A stretch of DNA of 64,000 nt, from positions 186,001 to 250,000 of the forward strand of contig JAGKQI010000086.1 of assembly GCA_018806915.1 (NCBI GenBank), read 5' to 3'. This document shows positions 53,701 to 64,000 of this stretch, one piece after another (positions within the stretch are counted from its first letter, which is position 1; each line of letters begins with the position of its first letter). The notes beneath the pieces are model-generated. The model did no database searches. It was given only the letters and a program-made list of their open reading frames with translations, and had not been told where the DNA came from. The position numbers and the translations under genes are program-made. The DNA comes from Phytophthora colocasiae (taxonomy: Eukaryota; Oomycota; Peronosporomycetes; Peronosporales; Peronosporaceae).

Positions 53701-55982
53701 TAACTACCCTGTACATGACAAGGAGCTCCTTGCCATGAAGTATGCACTCGCAAAGTTCCGAGTGTATCTACTTGGGAGTAGACCGTTCGTGGTCTATACA
53801 GACCACGCATCATTGCGTACGGCGATTAAGTCGCCGCACATCTCGCAACGTATGGCGAGATGGTTGTCCTTCTTCGCGGAGTACAACTTCCGGGTGGAGT
53901 ACAAACCCGGAAGACTCAATGTAGTGGCCGACGCGTTATCGCGTCGACCTGACTATGCGGAGGCGGTCGACGCCAACGCTGTTGGCGTCGTGAGGACAAG
54001 TGTGCCGTCGTCAACGTTGATTGACGACGTGAAGAACGCGTATGCAAGGGATGCAGACGCGAAGGGGCTGCTGGAGTTCCTCGCAGCACCTTCCGACGTG
54101 GCACGTCGGAAGCTAACCTCATCTTCGAGCTCGTGTACACCACTATCGTGTACACGAAGGCCTACTGTTGTACAGTGCAGTAGACGACAATGCGGATCGC
54201 ATTGTCGTTCCGAATGATCATGACCTCCGGTTGAGGATCATGTTCGAGTATCACGATGCCCCCACGGCAGGGCATCCGGGTCGTGAGAAGACATACACTC
54301 TTCTCACGCGTGACTTCTACTGGCACCACCAGTACAAGTGGGTGCGCAAGTACGTACGTGCTTGCGAGGTTTGTCAACGCGTGAAGCCTGCGCAGTTCTC
54401 GCAGGCTCCTCTTCAATCACTACCGACTCCGTCGGAGTGTTGGCAGTCCATGTCCATGGACTTTGTCTTCGGTCTTCCGCCTGACAGCAAGCGGAGGACG
54501 GGCATCGTTGTCTTTGTGGACCGATTCAGCAAGATGGTTCATCTTGCTGCCGTCCCGGCTACTGTTACAGACGCGCAGACTGCGCGACTGTTTGTTGACA
54601 TGGTGTTCAAACACCATGGCATGCCGCTCGACATTGTGTCGGACCGTGATCCACGCTTCACAGCGCGGTTCTGGCAAGAAGTGTTTACACTTGTTGGTTC
54701 ACAGTTATCAATGTTGACTGCGGATCATCCGCAGACGGACGGACAGACCGAACGTGTCAACCGTGTATTGGGTGACACGTTGAAGAGCTACGCTCACTCG
54801 TTCCCGCATTGGAGCGAGTGCTTGCCGATGGCAGAGTTTGCCATCAACAACTCAGTGCTTGCCTCGACAGGGCATACACCGTTCTACGTGAATGCCATGA
54901 GGCATCCACGATTGCCGAGCATGCTCGGGGTAGCTTCCTCCTTAAGTGGGGGAGGATCTACGGTTGCGTCCGAACAACCGCAGAATGCAACTGATAGCAG
55001 CACACTATCAGCTGCGGTGACGCGTGCGACGTCTCGTTCGAGCAGGAACGAGCGCGCGATGTCTGTGCCGGGCACAGACATGAGAGATGATAGCGAGCAG
55101 GCAGGGCCTGCTGCTGACAAGGGCGACAAGCTGAAAGGATTCAGCTCGGGTGCGCTAGACTTTGTCCAGCGAAGACAAGCCGTCATACGGTTTGTCCAGG
55201 ATGCTATCGCAGCTTCTGTCGATCGACAGAAGCTGAACGCTGATAATGTTGGTAGGGGCAACATAAATGAATTCAAAGTGGGTTCATTAGTTTTGTTAGC
55301 TACACAAAACCTACCTAGACATGCAGTGTCTGACTTTGGAGCAAGCAAGCTTGCTCCAAGATTCATTGGGCCGTTCAAAGTACTTGAACGGCATGGTAAC
55401 GCGTACCGGCCGGACATACCGTCCAGCATGAGGCTCCACCCGACCTTCTACGTCGGGCGGTTGAAGCCGTACGTGCAGCACGGACTACCTAGGGCTGGTA
55501 GTCCGACTGAGGAGTGCGAGAGGCCTGGAAGGCCTTCTCGAGACCGTCGACACGGTCGATCAACCGGTTCACTCTCGTCCCAAGACCGGACGAGAGGTTC
55601 GAGGCAGTCTGAGCTGCCTCGCAGACCTCAGCACGGAGGACACGAACCTCCTGCTTCAGAGCAGCTATCTCAGCGCTCTGTGTCTGCTCCAGCGCAGCAA
55701 CTCGATCGTGCAGGGCACGATCGTCATGGTCATAGCGTTGACCATGCGGAGAGAGTGTTCCCACCCCCTCCGCCGCCGTTGCGCGACGCGCGTGGAGCGT
55801 TCCGCTGGATTGTGGAGCGGATCGTGGCTCATGAGAGAACGAACTCTCAAGGGGTTCGTTTTCGTATTCGTTGGAGAGGATTTCCTCCCCATCGAGATAC
55901 ATGGGAGCCGCGGAACGTCCTGATGGAGGACGTTCCGGAAATGGTGAGGGCGTACGAAGCCCACCATAACTTGCAGGGGTAG
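50790..55982 (+). pseudogene. Pol of family C, copy C3
   Basis: Open from 50929 (protease DSGASNNFVRQGS) to 53010, without the C2 break in the linker, then a shift near 53000 in the RT palm, another near 53212, and a 2-base loss near 54117 shared with C1 (C2 has CTAACCCC, C1 and C3 have CTAACC). RT YFDDVFVHS, RNase H acids, integrase Asp/Asp/Glu and the chromodomain are all visible. FSALDLHDRFYQ replaces LRDGFYQ of C2. Stop TAG at 55982. Confidence 0.9.
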
Positions 55983-56888
55983 TCCCTGCACGAGGAGTGC
56001 TGCGGTTAGCCACAGCACTCGGAGCTTCGCGTGGCACGATACGACCACGGAGCTCCTTGATGTGATCGGGTACACGGACGACCGTGTACCCCAGGAGATC
56101 ACTTTCGGTAAGGCGTGTTGCCAAGGGTGGGCAACACGGACAGGGTGTGCCAAAGGGAACGGCACATGGGATCCCCGCTTCCATGGACTGATCATGGAGG
56201 CGTTCACACTTACCACGTGTAGTGTAAGTGTAGTAGCGATCGCGAGCCGCAGCAACGCGCTCGCGATATGCCTTCGGGTCTTTGTTGAAGTTATCAACAA
56301 AGGCGTTCCACGACTGACAAAGTGCCTGCCACTCGGGCACTTTGCTCTTGCGCGAAGTCTTCTTCGCTGCATAGTATCGGAGCTCATGGAAGAGCCCGAT
56401 ATAGTAGTCGCGTCTTTGAGTCTCGGACTCAAAGACAACCTTAGCGGCGACGTCGTCGTCGTTGATACTGTTGCATGAGTACAACAGTATCGGGTTCGGT
56501 GGTGAACTAGCACCGGACCGGTCATGGATTTCTGCCTCAGTAGGCATCCATGGTGCACGCACTGGAGGATCAGTGTGTGGAGTAGTGAGCGCCCTCGACA
56601 TGGGGGACGCTTCATCATCACTGCGCGGACGCTTCGAGCTTGAAGCGTCCGAGACCTCAACACGAGGTCGTCGAGATCCCACGGGTGGGTCTGACATGTC
56701 TTCGGACGAAGACACAGGAGCGGGAGCTTTGACATCAACCTCTCCCTCCTCGACATCCTCGTCGTCGTTGAGGATGTCTTCGTAGTCCTCTCCAAAGAGT
56801 TCTTTGAGAGGGACAGCAGCATTCTTAATCTCTGCTAGAGAAGAAGAAGAAGTCTTCTTCTCATGCTTCTTCTGATGGAGAGCATGGT
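55489..56888 (-). pseudogene. Antisense accessory protein of family C, copy C3, N-terminally cut
   Basis: Open from the LTR junction to the stop at 55489 without a frameshift, about 465 residues. It keeps the full C-terminal coil (IAALKQEVRVLRAEVCEAAQ), the Cys cluster and central block, and shows what the undamaged C-terminus of C1 should look like. The N-terminus is cut off by the solo LTR at 56889 and lies beyond it (57351-57604). Confidence 0.82.
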
Positions 56889-57350
56889 TGTAACGGGGTT
56901 ACACGTACAAGTGGTTGTACCACTTGTAACTCTAACAGTTAGGATAACTGTTAGAGGTTGGAAATGGGCCTCAGACCTTGGTGTGCTGTACACACCAAAG
57001 GATACATGGGCGAACCACATTATTGGGTGGTTCATTGTGCATTTAATGCATATTATTGGTAGAAAGTAACGGATTTCTACCAATCACTGAGCAGAGTTTC
57101 TGCCAACCACACGTTGGCAGACCCTTTAGAAATAGATAACAAACAGTTTTAGGAGGTCCATAATTGGCTTATGCCAAATTCAATAACAGTTCTCATTTTA
57201 CGGTATTTTGCAGTTTAATTTAGTTATATTTGATATAATTATATTTATTTAAATAAGTATACTTAAATTAAGTCTATTCTAATTGCACGCTTCCTCATAC
57301 ACGTAAGCGCACGTGTACGCCATCTAATAGGTCTAGGTAGACCCATTACA
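56889..57350 (+). repeat. Solo LTR of family C inside the antisense ORF, with target duplication
   Basis: 462 bp. Flanked on both sides by ATGGT (56884-56888 and 57351-57355), a 5-bp target duplication, and the antisense ORF continues across it. This insertion explains the ATGGT junctions at 41714 and 49298 and the tails at 33672 and 60800. Confidence 0.9.
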
Positions 57351-57604
57351 ATGGTACTTGGTGACAGAGAGCTTCTCTGTCGGACCGCTGGAAGCAGCAG
57401 TGCTAGTGGGCACTGCTGAGGTCGTTGTTCCTGCTGTAGGGGCAGCAGGTGAGGCTTGCGCGTCCGCAGAAGCGGACGGAGACGTAGGCGTTGGCGAGTT
57501 CATTGCGAAATGAACTCGGATTTCTCTTGGGAACTTGACGGTCTTGTCAAGTTCTGTTGATTGACGTATCGAGACCGATACGTCGAATCTTAACGGGGGG
57601 ATGG
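57351..57604 (-). pseudogene. Antisense ORF start of C3 beyond the solo LTR
   Basis: Homologous to 32960-33211: first residues of the antisense protein and the polypurine tract (ACGGGGGGATGG). The ATG is changed in this copy: GAGTTCATTGCG replaces GAGTCCATTGCG, so the usual Asp-Ser second and third residues become Asn-Ser while the start codon itself stays. Confidence 0.8.
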
Positions 57605-58064
57605 TGTAACGGGGTTACACGTACAAGTGGTTGTACCACTTGTAACTCTAACAGTTAGGATAACTGTTAGAGGTTGGAAATGGGCCTCAGACCTTGGTGT
57701 GCTGTACACACCAAAGGATACATGGGCGAATCACATTATTGGGTGGTTCGTGTGCATTTGTGCATATTATTGGTAGAAAGTAACGGATTTCTACCAATCA
57801 CTGAGCAGAGTTTCTGCCAACCACACGTTGGCAGACCCTTTAGAAATAGATAACAAACAGTTTTAGGAGGTCCATAATTGGCTTATGCCAAATTCAATAA
57901 CAGTTCTCATTTTACGGTATTTTGCAGTTTAATTTAGTTATATTTGATTTAATTATACTTATTTAAATAAGTATACTTAAATTAAGTCTATTCTAATTGC
58001 ACGCTTCCTCATACACGTAAGCGCACGTGTACGCCATCTAATAGGTCTAGGTAGACCTATTACA
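57605..58064 (+). repeat. Terminal 3' LTR of the family-C array
   Basis: 460 bp, ending CTATTACA like LTR 41715-42174. Followed directly by family-B LTR sequence (TGGGACGAGG), the pre-insertion DNA. Confidence 0.9.
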
Positions 58065-58321
58065 TGGGACGAGGTTATGTCCCGTGCGACAATGATGGAT
58101 CTGTGGAAGATATATACTTGTTAACCTTCACCTGTACTGCAAAGGGGCCCAAGAGATCAGAAGTGTTCCTCGGAAAAGTGCACAAACTCCGAGAGACAAC
58201 AACACTCAGTCTGATCGCCGGACTTTCCCCGACGATGAGTGCCTAAAGGTTGGCAGAAAGTCTCTCAGAAGAATGTATCTCTGAGAGACCTCATCCCGTT
58301 GCCGTCCTGTGTGACGATGAT
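58065..58321 (+). repeat. Right part of the family-B LTR that received the C array
   Basis: Matches 22864 to about 23108 (ATGGGACGAGG to CCTGTGTGACGATGAT) with a few changes, then stops where the family-D LTR begins. It is the continuation of 41372-41418. No gene. Confidence 0.88.
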
Positions 58322-58636
58322 TGTGACGGGGGTCACACAGCACTTCACACAGAGGAAGGCTTGGAGTATACAAACTCCTAGTGAACGGCAGTTCACTCGG
58401 TCCCCAAAGACTTGGGGAGACTAACTAAAGATTAGGTAGATTTAAGACTGAATATATTATAGATACTTATTAGCTTGGCCGCAATACAAACTAAAAGATA
58501 TCTATAGTGAAACCTATATAGAAGGTGATAGGTGGCTGCGGAGCCACCCGCCACGTGTCACCACTATGTGTGACACACCAAATGTATCCACTTCGGAAGA
58601 GTGACTAAGGTCACTCTTCAATGTAACCCCGTTACA
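58322..58636 (-). repeat. 3' LTR of family D (first copy)
   Basis: 315 bp. On the minus strand it runs TGTAACGGGGTTACA to CCCGTCACA. The polypurine tract AGTGGGGGAGGA lies directly before it on the minus strand (58637-58650), so this is the 3' LTR of an element pointing left. Its first 15 bases equal those of the family-C LTR. It contains short hairpins such as GAGTGACC/GGTCACTC and GTGTCA/TGACAC. Confidence 0.85.
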
Positions 58637-58818
58637 TCCTCCCCCACTTAGATTCGACTCTCGTCCAATCAGAGAAGAGAGAAAATCCCTTTCACATTTC
58701 TCTCTTCAATGTCGAAATCGATCGACCTGCCGCCAGCACTAGTCGCTGCGGCTTCTGCTCTCACAGAGCACAGGGCGCACTGCCAACGCGTACCAGGCTT
58801 CCTTGGAAGCCCAGCAAC

Positions 58819-60073
58819 ATGTCTGCACAGGGTGCAAACCCAGACGCGCAAGCGTCTTCACGGAAGAAGGCTGCAAAGCCAACTTCCAAGCCAGCCAAGC
58901 CTCGCGGCAAGGCTTCGGCACTTCATGAGGCCACCGATGTGGCCTTCAGGTCTCTAAGCTCGCCCAGCAGCACTGCTGCGACGGCTACTAGCCAAAGGCG
59001 CAGTAGGTTTCCGTCCCTACCGCCTGATAACCGACCGAATCCTCGGTTCGTTTATAGGGACCATAGTCCCGGTTCCTGGAGTCCTTCCGAACAGGAAGCA
59101 ACTCTTGTCAGCTACTCGGGCGACGAGATCGACAACGGCGACGCCGAGGGCAAGCCTGCGGCGGGTGCTCCGACCACGGAGGAGCACCATGGAGACAAGG
59201 ACACCGCGTCCAAGTCTCCCGACAACACCAGCGGCCGTGGTGGCAACACTACGCCACCACCTGTCAGACATCTGAGACTTGCTGAAGGGCGCGAACGCGC
59301 ACGGGCCATTCTGGCAGAGGAGAAGGTGCCCAGCACCAACTCCAAGAAGCGTCATGCTTCACAGTCTCCTTGTCAAGACATGACAAGGAGAAGGGAGCTC
59401 GAAGAGATCTTCGGCCCCGACGACGTCGACGGTGACGACGCCGATGTATAAGGAGAGGCTCATCCGCGAGCCCCAAGAGTTCACTAACGATCTCGATGAG
59501 CAGCAAGAGCTCTTTCAGGCTGCTCAACAGCCAATGCGCACCGCACCAACGGTCGCACGTGAGTCTCATCACACGATGAGGACTCTGCCCACCAGCGGGG
59601 ATACTACCCGCCCGATCAAGGCTCGGGAGCTGCTGCGTATCTCGAGCAGCTCCAGGACCCACGTCCTCTCATAGGGGGCCATACCTCCAAAGGCGCCTAT
59701 GAGCGGGCCTTGGTTCAGAAAGAACCTCTCTTTCAAGGCAACCTCTCTGTTGCCAGGTGCGTGCTTCTAGCACAGCACCGAATTCCTCTCAAGGTATTCA
59801 CCTCTTCGTAAGAAGCCTGAGACTAAGGGTGGTCTCAAGCCCACATGGGGTTACCCATGGGTTCTCCCAGAGAACACTGCGTCGTGGATCGACGCTGAGG
59901 ACCTCTTTTGGCAATGGGTCCAGTTGACAGTCAAGTCCCAGGAGTACAACAAACTCCGTGACGAAGATCACCTGGAGGGCATCCTCCGCCTCCGGGACCT
60001 TCGTGTCCAGTTTGCCCACCTCGTAGGCAAACGTCAGCTCCATCATCAGATGGAGCGACTGAGAACTGAGTCT
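58819..60073 (+). pseudogene. Antisense accessory protein of family D, first copy, cut by duplication
   Basis: Runs against the direction of element D, starting at ATG 58819 (MSAQGANPDAQASSRKKAAK), 182 bp inside the LTR. The first frame ends at 59451 (RRRELEEIFGPDDVDGDDAD), which resembles the acidic LKELFGEDYEDI motif of family C. Later parts are in other frames: EFTNDLDEQQELFQAAQQP; AAYLEQLQDPRPLIGGHTSK; and EYNKLRDEDHLEGILRLRDL up to 60073. At 60074 it jumps into family-C sequence. An in-frame TAG in one reading (CTTCTAGCAC near 59765) is CTTCAAGCAC in the second copy. Confidence 0.7.
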
Positions 60074-60338
60074 CGCGGACGCTTCGAGCTTGAAGCGTCC
60101 GAGACCTCAACACGAGGTCGTCGAGATCCCACGGGTGGGTCTGACATGTCTTCGGACGAAGACACAGGAGCGGGAGCTTTGACATCAACCTCTCCCTCCT
60201 CGACATCCTCGTCGTCGTTGAGGATGTCTTCGTAGTCCTCTCCAAAGAGTTCTTTGAGAGGGACAGCAGCATTCTTAATCTCTGCTAGAGAAGAAGAAGA
60301 AGTCTTCTTCTCATGCTTCTTCTGATGGAGAGCATGGT
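60074..60338 (-). pseudogene. Family-C antisense ORF fragment at start of duplicated unit
   Basis: Copy of 56624-56888, ending at ATGGT before the LTR at 60339. Encodes the acidic N-terminal part of the family-C antisense protein only. Confidence 0.88.
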
Positions 60339-60799
60339 TGTAACGGGGTTACACGTACAAGTGGTTGTACCACTTGTAACTCTAACAGTTAGGATAACTG
60401 TTAGAGGTTGGAAATGGGCCTCAGACCTTGGTGTGCTGTACACACCAAAGGATACATGGGCGAACCACATTATTGGGTGGTTCGTGTGCATTTGTGCATA
60501 TTATTGGTAGAAAGTAACGGATTTCTACCAATCACTGAGCAGAGTTTCTGCCAACCACACGTTGGCAGACCCTTTAGAAATAGATAACAAACAGTTTTAG
60601 GAGGTCCATAATTGGCTTATGCCAAATTCAATAACAGTTCTCATTTTACGGTATTTTTGCAGTTTAATTTAGTTATATTTGATTTAATTATACTTATTTA
60701 AATAAGTATACTTAAATTAAGTCTATTCTAATTGCACGCTTCCTCATACACGTAAGCGCACGTGTACGCCATCTAATAGGTCTAGGTAGACCCATTACA
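60339..60799 (+). repeat. Family-C solo LTR, duplicate
   Basis: 461 bp, duplicate of 56889-57350, but its central segment reads GGTTCGTGTGCATTTGTGC as in other LTRs where the first copy has GGTTCATTGTGCATTTAATGC. One extra T in a T-run near 60656. Confidence 0.9.
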
Positions 60800-61052
60800 A
60801 TGGTACTTGGTGACAGAGAGCTTCTCTGTCGGACCGCTGGAAGCAGCAGTGCTAGTGGGCACTGCTGAGGTCGTTGTTCCTGCTGTAGGGGCAGCAGGTG
60901 AGGCTTGCGCGTCCGCAGAAGCGGACGGAGACGTAGGCGTTGGCGAGTTCATTGCGAAATGAACTCGGATTTCTCTGGGAACGTGACGTTCTTGTCAAGT
61001 TCTGTTGATTGACGTATCGAGACCGATACGTCGAATCTTAACGGGGGTATGG
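60800..61052 (-). pseudogene. Antisense ORF start of family C, duplicate tail
   Basis: Duplicate of 57351-57604 with a few changes (GGGAACGTGACGTTC for GGGAACTTGACGGTC; tract ACGGGGGTATGG). Confidence 0.85.
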
Positions 61053-61512
61053 TGTAACGGGGTTACACGTACAAGTGGTTGTACCACTTGTAACTCTAAC
61101 AGTTAGGATAACTGTTAGAGGTTGGAAATGGGCCTCAGACCTTGGTGTGCTGTACACACCAAAGGATACATGGGCGAATCACATTATTGGGTGGTTCGTG
61201 TGCATTTGTGCATATTATTGGTAGAAAGTAACGGATTTCTACCAATCACTGAGCAGAGTTTCTGCCAACCACACGTTGGCAGACCCTTTAGAAATAGATA
61301 ACAAACAGTTTTAGGAGGTCCATAATTGGCTTATGCCAAATTCAAAAACAGTTCTCATTTTACGGTATTTTGCAGTTTAATTTAGTTATATTTGATTTAA
61401 TTATACTTATTTAAATAAGTATACTTAAATTAAGTCTATTCTAATTGCACGCTTCCTCATACACGTAAGCGCACGTGTACGCCATCTAATAGGTCTAGGT
61501 AGACCTATTACA
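61053..61512 (+). repeat. Family-C 3' LTR, duplicate
   Basis: 460 bp, duplicate of 57605-58064, followed by family-B LTR sequence. Confidence 0.9.
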
Positions 61513-61770
61513 TGGGACGAGGTTATGTCCCAAAGTGACAATGATGGATCTGTGGAAGATATATACTTGTTAACCTTCACCTGTACTGCAAAGGGGCCCA
61601 AGAGATCAGAAGTGTTCCTCGGAAAAGTGCACAAACTCCGAGAGACAACAACACTCAGTCTGATCGCCGGACTTTCCCCGACGATGAGTGCCTAAAGGTT
61701 GGCAGAAAGTCTCTCAGAAGAATGTATCTCTGAGAGACCTCATCCCGTTGCCGTCCTGTGTGACGATGAT
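61513..61770 (+). repeat. Family-B LTR piece, duplicate
   Basis: Duplicate of 58065-58321. No gene. Confidence 0.88.
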
Positions 61771-62085
61771 TGTGACGGGGGTCACACAGCACTTCACACA
61801 GAGGAAGGCTTGGAGTATACAAACTCCTAGTGAACGGCAGTTCACTCGGTCCCCAAAGACTTGGGGAGACTAACTAAAGATTAGGTAGATTTAAGACTGA
61901 ATATATTATAGATACTTATTAGCTTGGCCGCAATACAAACTAAAAGATATCTATAGTGAAACCTATATAGAAGGTGATAGGTGGCTGCGGAGCCACCCGC
62001 CACGTGTCACCACTATGTGTGACACACCAAATGTATCCACTTCGGAAGAGTGACTAAGGTCACTCTTCAATGTAACCCCGTTACA
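61771..62085 (-). repeat. 3' LTR of family D (second copy)
   Basis: 315 bp, essentially identical to 58322-58636, with the same polypurine tract just to its right (62086-62099). The region 62086-62267 before the ORF holds no other gene. Confidence 0.87.
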
Positions 62086-62267
62086 TCCTCCCCCACTTAG
62101 ATTCGACTCTCGTCCAATCAGAGAAGAGAGAAAATCCCTTTCACATTTCTCTCTTCAATGTCGAAATCGATCGACCTGCCGCCAGCACTAGTCGCTGCGG
62201 CTTCTGCTCTCACAGAGCACAGGGCGCACTGCCAACGCGTACCAGGCTTCCTTGGAAGCCCAGCAAC

Positions 62268-64000
62268 ATGTCTGCACAGGGTGCAAACCCAGACGCGCAA
62301 GCGTCTTCACGGAAGAAGGCTGCAAAGCCAACTTCCAAGCCAGCCAAGCCTCGCGGCAAGGCTTCGGCACTTCATGAGGCCACCGATGTGGCCTTCAGGT
62401 CTCTAAGCTCGCCCAGCAGCACTGCTGCGACGGCTACTAGCCAAAGGCGCAGTAGGTTTCCGTCCCTACCGCCTGATAACCGACCGAATCCTCGGTTCGT
62501 TTATAGGGACCATAGTCCCGGTTCCTGGAGTCCTTCCGAACAGGAAGCAACTCTTGTCAGCTACTCGGGCGACGAGATCGACAACGGCGACGCCGAGGGC
62601 AAGCCTGCGGCGGGTGCTCCGACCACGGAGGAGCACCATGGAGACAAGGACACCGCGTCCAAGTCTCCCGACAACACCAGCGGCCGTGGTGGCAATACTA
62701 CGCCACCACCTGTCAGACATCTGAGACTTGCTGAAGGGCGCGAACGCGCACGGGCCATTCTGGCAGAGGAGAAGGTGCCCAGCACCAACTCCAAGAAGCG
62801 TCATGCTTCACAGTCTCCTTGTCAAGACATGACAAGGAGAAGGGAGCTCGAAGAGATCTTCGGCCCCGACGACGTCGACGGTGACGACGCCGATGTATAA
62901 GGAGAGGCTCATCCGCGAGCCCCAAGAGTTCACTAACGATCTCGATGAGCAGCAAGAGCTCTTTCAGGCTGCTCAACAGCCAATGCGCACCGCACCAACG
63001 GTCGCACGTGAGTCTCATCACACGATGAGGACTCTGCCCACCAGCGGGGATACTACCCGCCCGATCAAGGCTCGGGAGCTGCTGCGTATCTCGAGCAGCT
63101 CCAGGACCCACGTCCTCTCATAGGGGGCCATACCTCCAAAGGCGCCTATGAGCGGGCCTTGGTTCAGAAAGAACCTCTCTTTCAAGGCAACCTCTCTGTT
63201 GCCAGGTGCGTGCTTCAAGCACAGCACCGAATTCCTCTCAAGGTATTCACCTCTTCGTAAGAAGCCTGAGACTAAGGGTGGTCTCAAGCCCACATGGGGT
63301 TACCCATGGGTTCTCCCAGAGAACACTGCGTCGTGGATCGACGCTGAGGACCTCTTTTGGCAATGGGTCCAGTTGACAGTCAAGTCAACCCAGGAGTACA
63401 ACAAACTCCGTGACGAAGATCACCTGGAGGGCATCCTCCGCCTCCGGGACCTTCGTGTCCAGTTTGCCCACCTCGTAGGCAAACGTCAGCTCCATCATCA
63501 GATGGAGCGACTGAGAACTGAGTCTCAGTCCAGCGCTCACAATGAGCGCGGGTATGGAACACATACACCTGTGTTCCAACCCCGTTTAGCGGCTAAGAAG
63601 CCGCGGACTACTTACGAGGCTGCCACCGTGCCTCTTCCCAGCACGCGACAGCCTTCGGGCAGTCAACCTGGAGCCGCTCAATCGGCTCCCAGGTACTCTG
63701 CGACGCAGGGTACCCGCGCCACCTCACTCGGAGCAGGCGCTTCCCACCGCGACGTCGCTCCTGGAGAACCCGCTCCACATGGTAGTGGCGTTCTCCGTTC
63801 CGGTCAAGCAAAGCCGGAGGAGGCCTCGCTCGACTGCTCTTTCGAGCCGTCCCCGACGTTGGGGACTCAGAGGCCTTCGACTGGGCCTCTTGACCAACTT
63901 GTTGCTCAGCAACAGGAGGAGGTCCGCCTCCTCCGAGCGCGTGTCCTCGCGCTTGAGGTCACTCTTAGTCTTGGTGTTGGCAGCCAGGCTGCCTCTGCAG
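62268..64000 (+). pseudogene. Antisense accessory protein of family D, second copy, runs off window
   Basis: Same start as the first copy (ATG 62268). The N-terminal frame stops at 62900; further coding pieces lie in other frames (62881-63123; GAYERALVQKEPLFQGNL near 63150), and from 63148 a frame stays open to the window end. That last frame reads PWVLPENTASWIDAEDLFWQ, then ASLDCSFEPSPTLGTQRPS and a coil (LVAQQQEEVRLLRARVLALE). These resemble PLESSFSYEPRSAPQSS and AEIAALKQEVRVLRAEV of family C, so the two proteins look homologous. The three frame changes are present in both duplicates and are therefore older than the duplication. Confidence 0.72.
63608..63811 (-). pseudogene. Chromodomain at the end of family-D pol
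   Basis: Minus-strand reading RHYHVERVLQERRRGGKRLL, then RVRWRGYPASQSTWEPIERL and VACWEEARWQ, is a clear chromodomain, the C-terminal targeting module of chromoviral integrase. Stop at 63608. The rest of pol lies to the right, outside the window. It confirms that element D points left, and its codons overlap the open frame of the antisense protein on the plus strand. Confidence 0.87.

Larger units (their letters stand above)
49299..56888 (+). mobile_element. Family C copy C3, second full unit of tandem array
   Basis: LTR 49299-49758, then gag, pol and antisense ORF, ending at ATGGT (56884-56888). Both gag and pol are broken more than in C2. Shared LTRs between units show that the array arose by unequal crossing-over, not by separate insertions. 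Confidence 0.9.
56624..63523. repeat. Direct segmental duplication, two 3,450-bp units
   Basis: 56624-60073 is repeated at 60074-63523: solo LTR, tail, 3' LTR, family-B LTR piece, family-D LTR and ORF. Each landmark is offset by 3448-3450 bp (56889/60339, 57605/61053, 58322/61771). The junction at 60074 joins family-D ORF to family-C antisense ORF. Only a few differences were noticed (for example CCCGTGCGAC at 58080 against CCCAAAGTGAC at 61528). Confidence 0.92.

Noticed and set aside
63010..63046. Intron in the family-D antisense ORF (GTGAGT ... CCACCAG)
   Set aside because: The interval is only about 37 nt, too short for a normal spliceosomal intron; a frameshift is simpler.

Overview
The window is almost entirely transposable-element DNA from a repeat-rich eukaryote. 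The closest match I can recognise is a Peronosporales oomycete (Phytophthora or downy-mildew type). The reasons are the style of the Ty3/Gypsy reverse transcriptases (for example CIDYRLVNSLTRLMVYPMPL in family A), the pairing of a degenerate with an Archaea-like RNase H, the chromodomain-tailed integrases, and the RepHel Helitrons with CTAG ends. This assignment is from memory of the families, not from a search. I see no host gene, tRNA, rRNA or CRISPR array.

Layout. 1-9.6 kb: minus-strand Ty3/Gypsy family A (gag, protease, RT, two RNase H domains, integrase), cut by the left window edge and saturated with GGATCC/GGATCT words. 9.6-24.6 kb: plus-strand family B with the same gene order, a chromodomain, a long reverse-strand ORF between pol and the 3' LTR, and a 1.8-kb LTR holding an array of a TCYGRYGWACA word. 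24.6-24.97 kb: end of Helitron H1. 24.97-40.75 kb: Helitron H2, a decayed RepHel gene with a GC-rich leader, interrupted by element C1 (25362-34381, target duplication ATTAA). 40.75-41.4 kb: intergenic DNA with a 37-bp inverted repeat. 41.4-58.06 kb: tandem array of family C (C2, C3) sharing LTRs, sitting in a family-B LTR. 58.3 kb to the right edge: family D in minus orientation (3' LTR at the left, reverse-strand ORF, chromodomain), with a 3,450-bp direct segmental duplication.

How the parts work together. Families A, B and C each join gag to pol by a recognisable -1 ribosomal frameshift signal: GTTAAAC-TAG plus hairpin in A and B, AAAAAAC plus a 7-nt spacer plus hairpin in C. Families B, C and D each carry a protein gene on the opposite strand between pol and the 3' LTR. 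In C and D that gene overlaps the chromodomain codons, so both strands are coding there.

The strongest unexplained signal is that families C and D are written, in coding and LTR DNA alike, as a nearly continuous string of short perfect inverted repeats. Pairing in one hairpin is kept between copies even though the amino acids change, and one LTR copy has a hairpin loop inverted. Families A and B show a different but parallel behaviour: each has its own short word, arrayed in or near the LTR and scattered through the genes in all frames. Nearly all copies are broken by frameshifts or stops; C2 is the least damaged.
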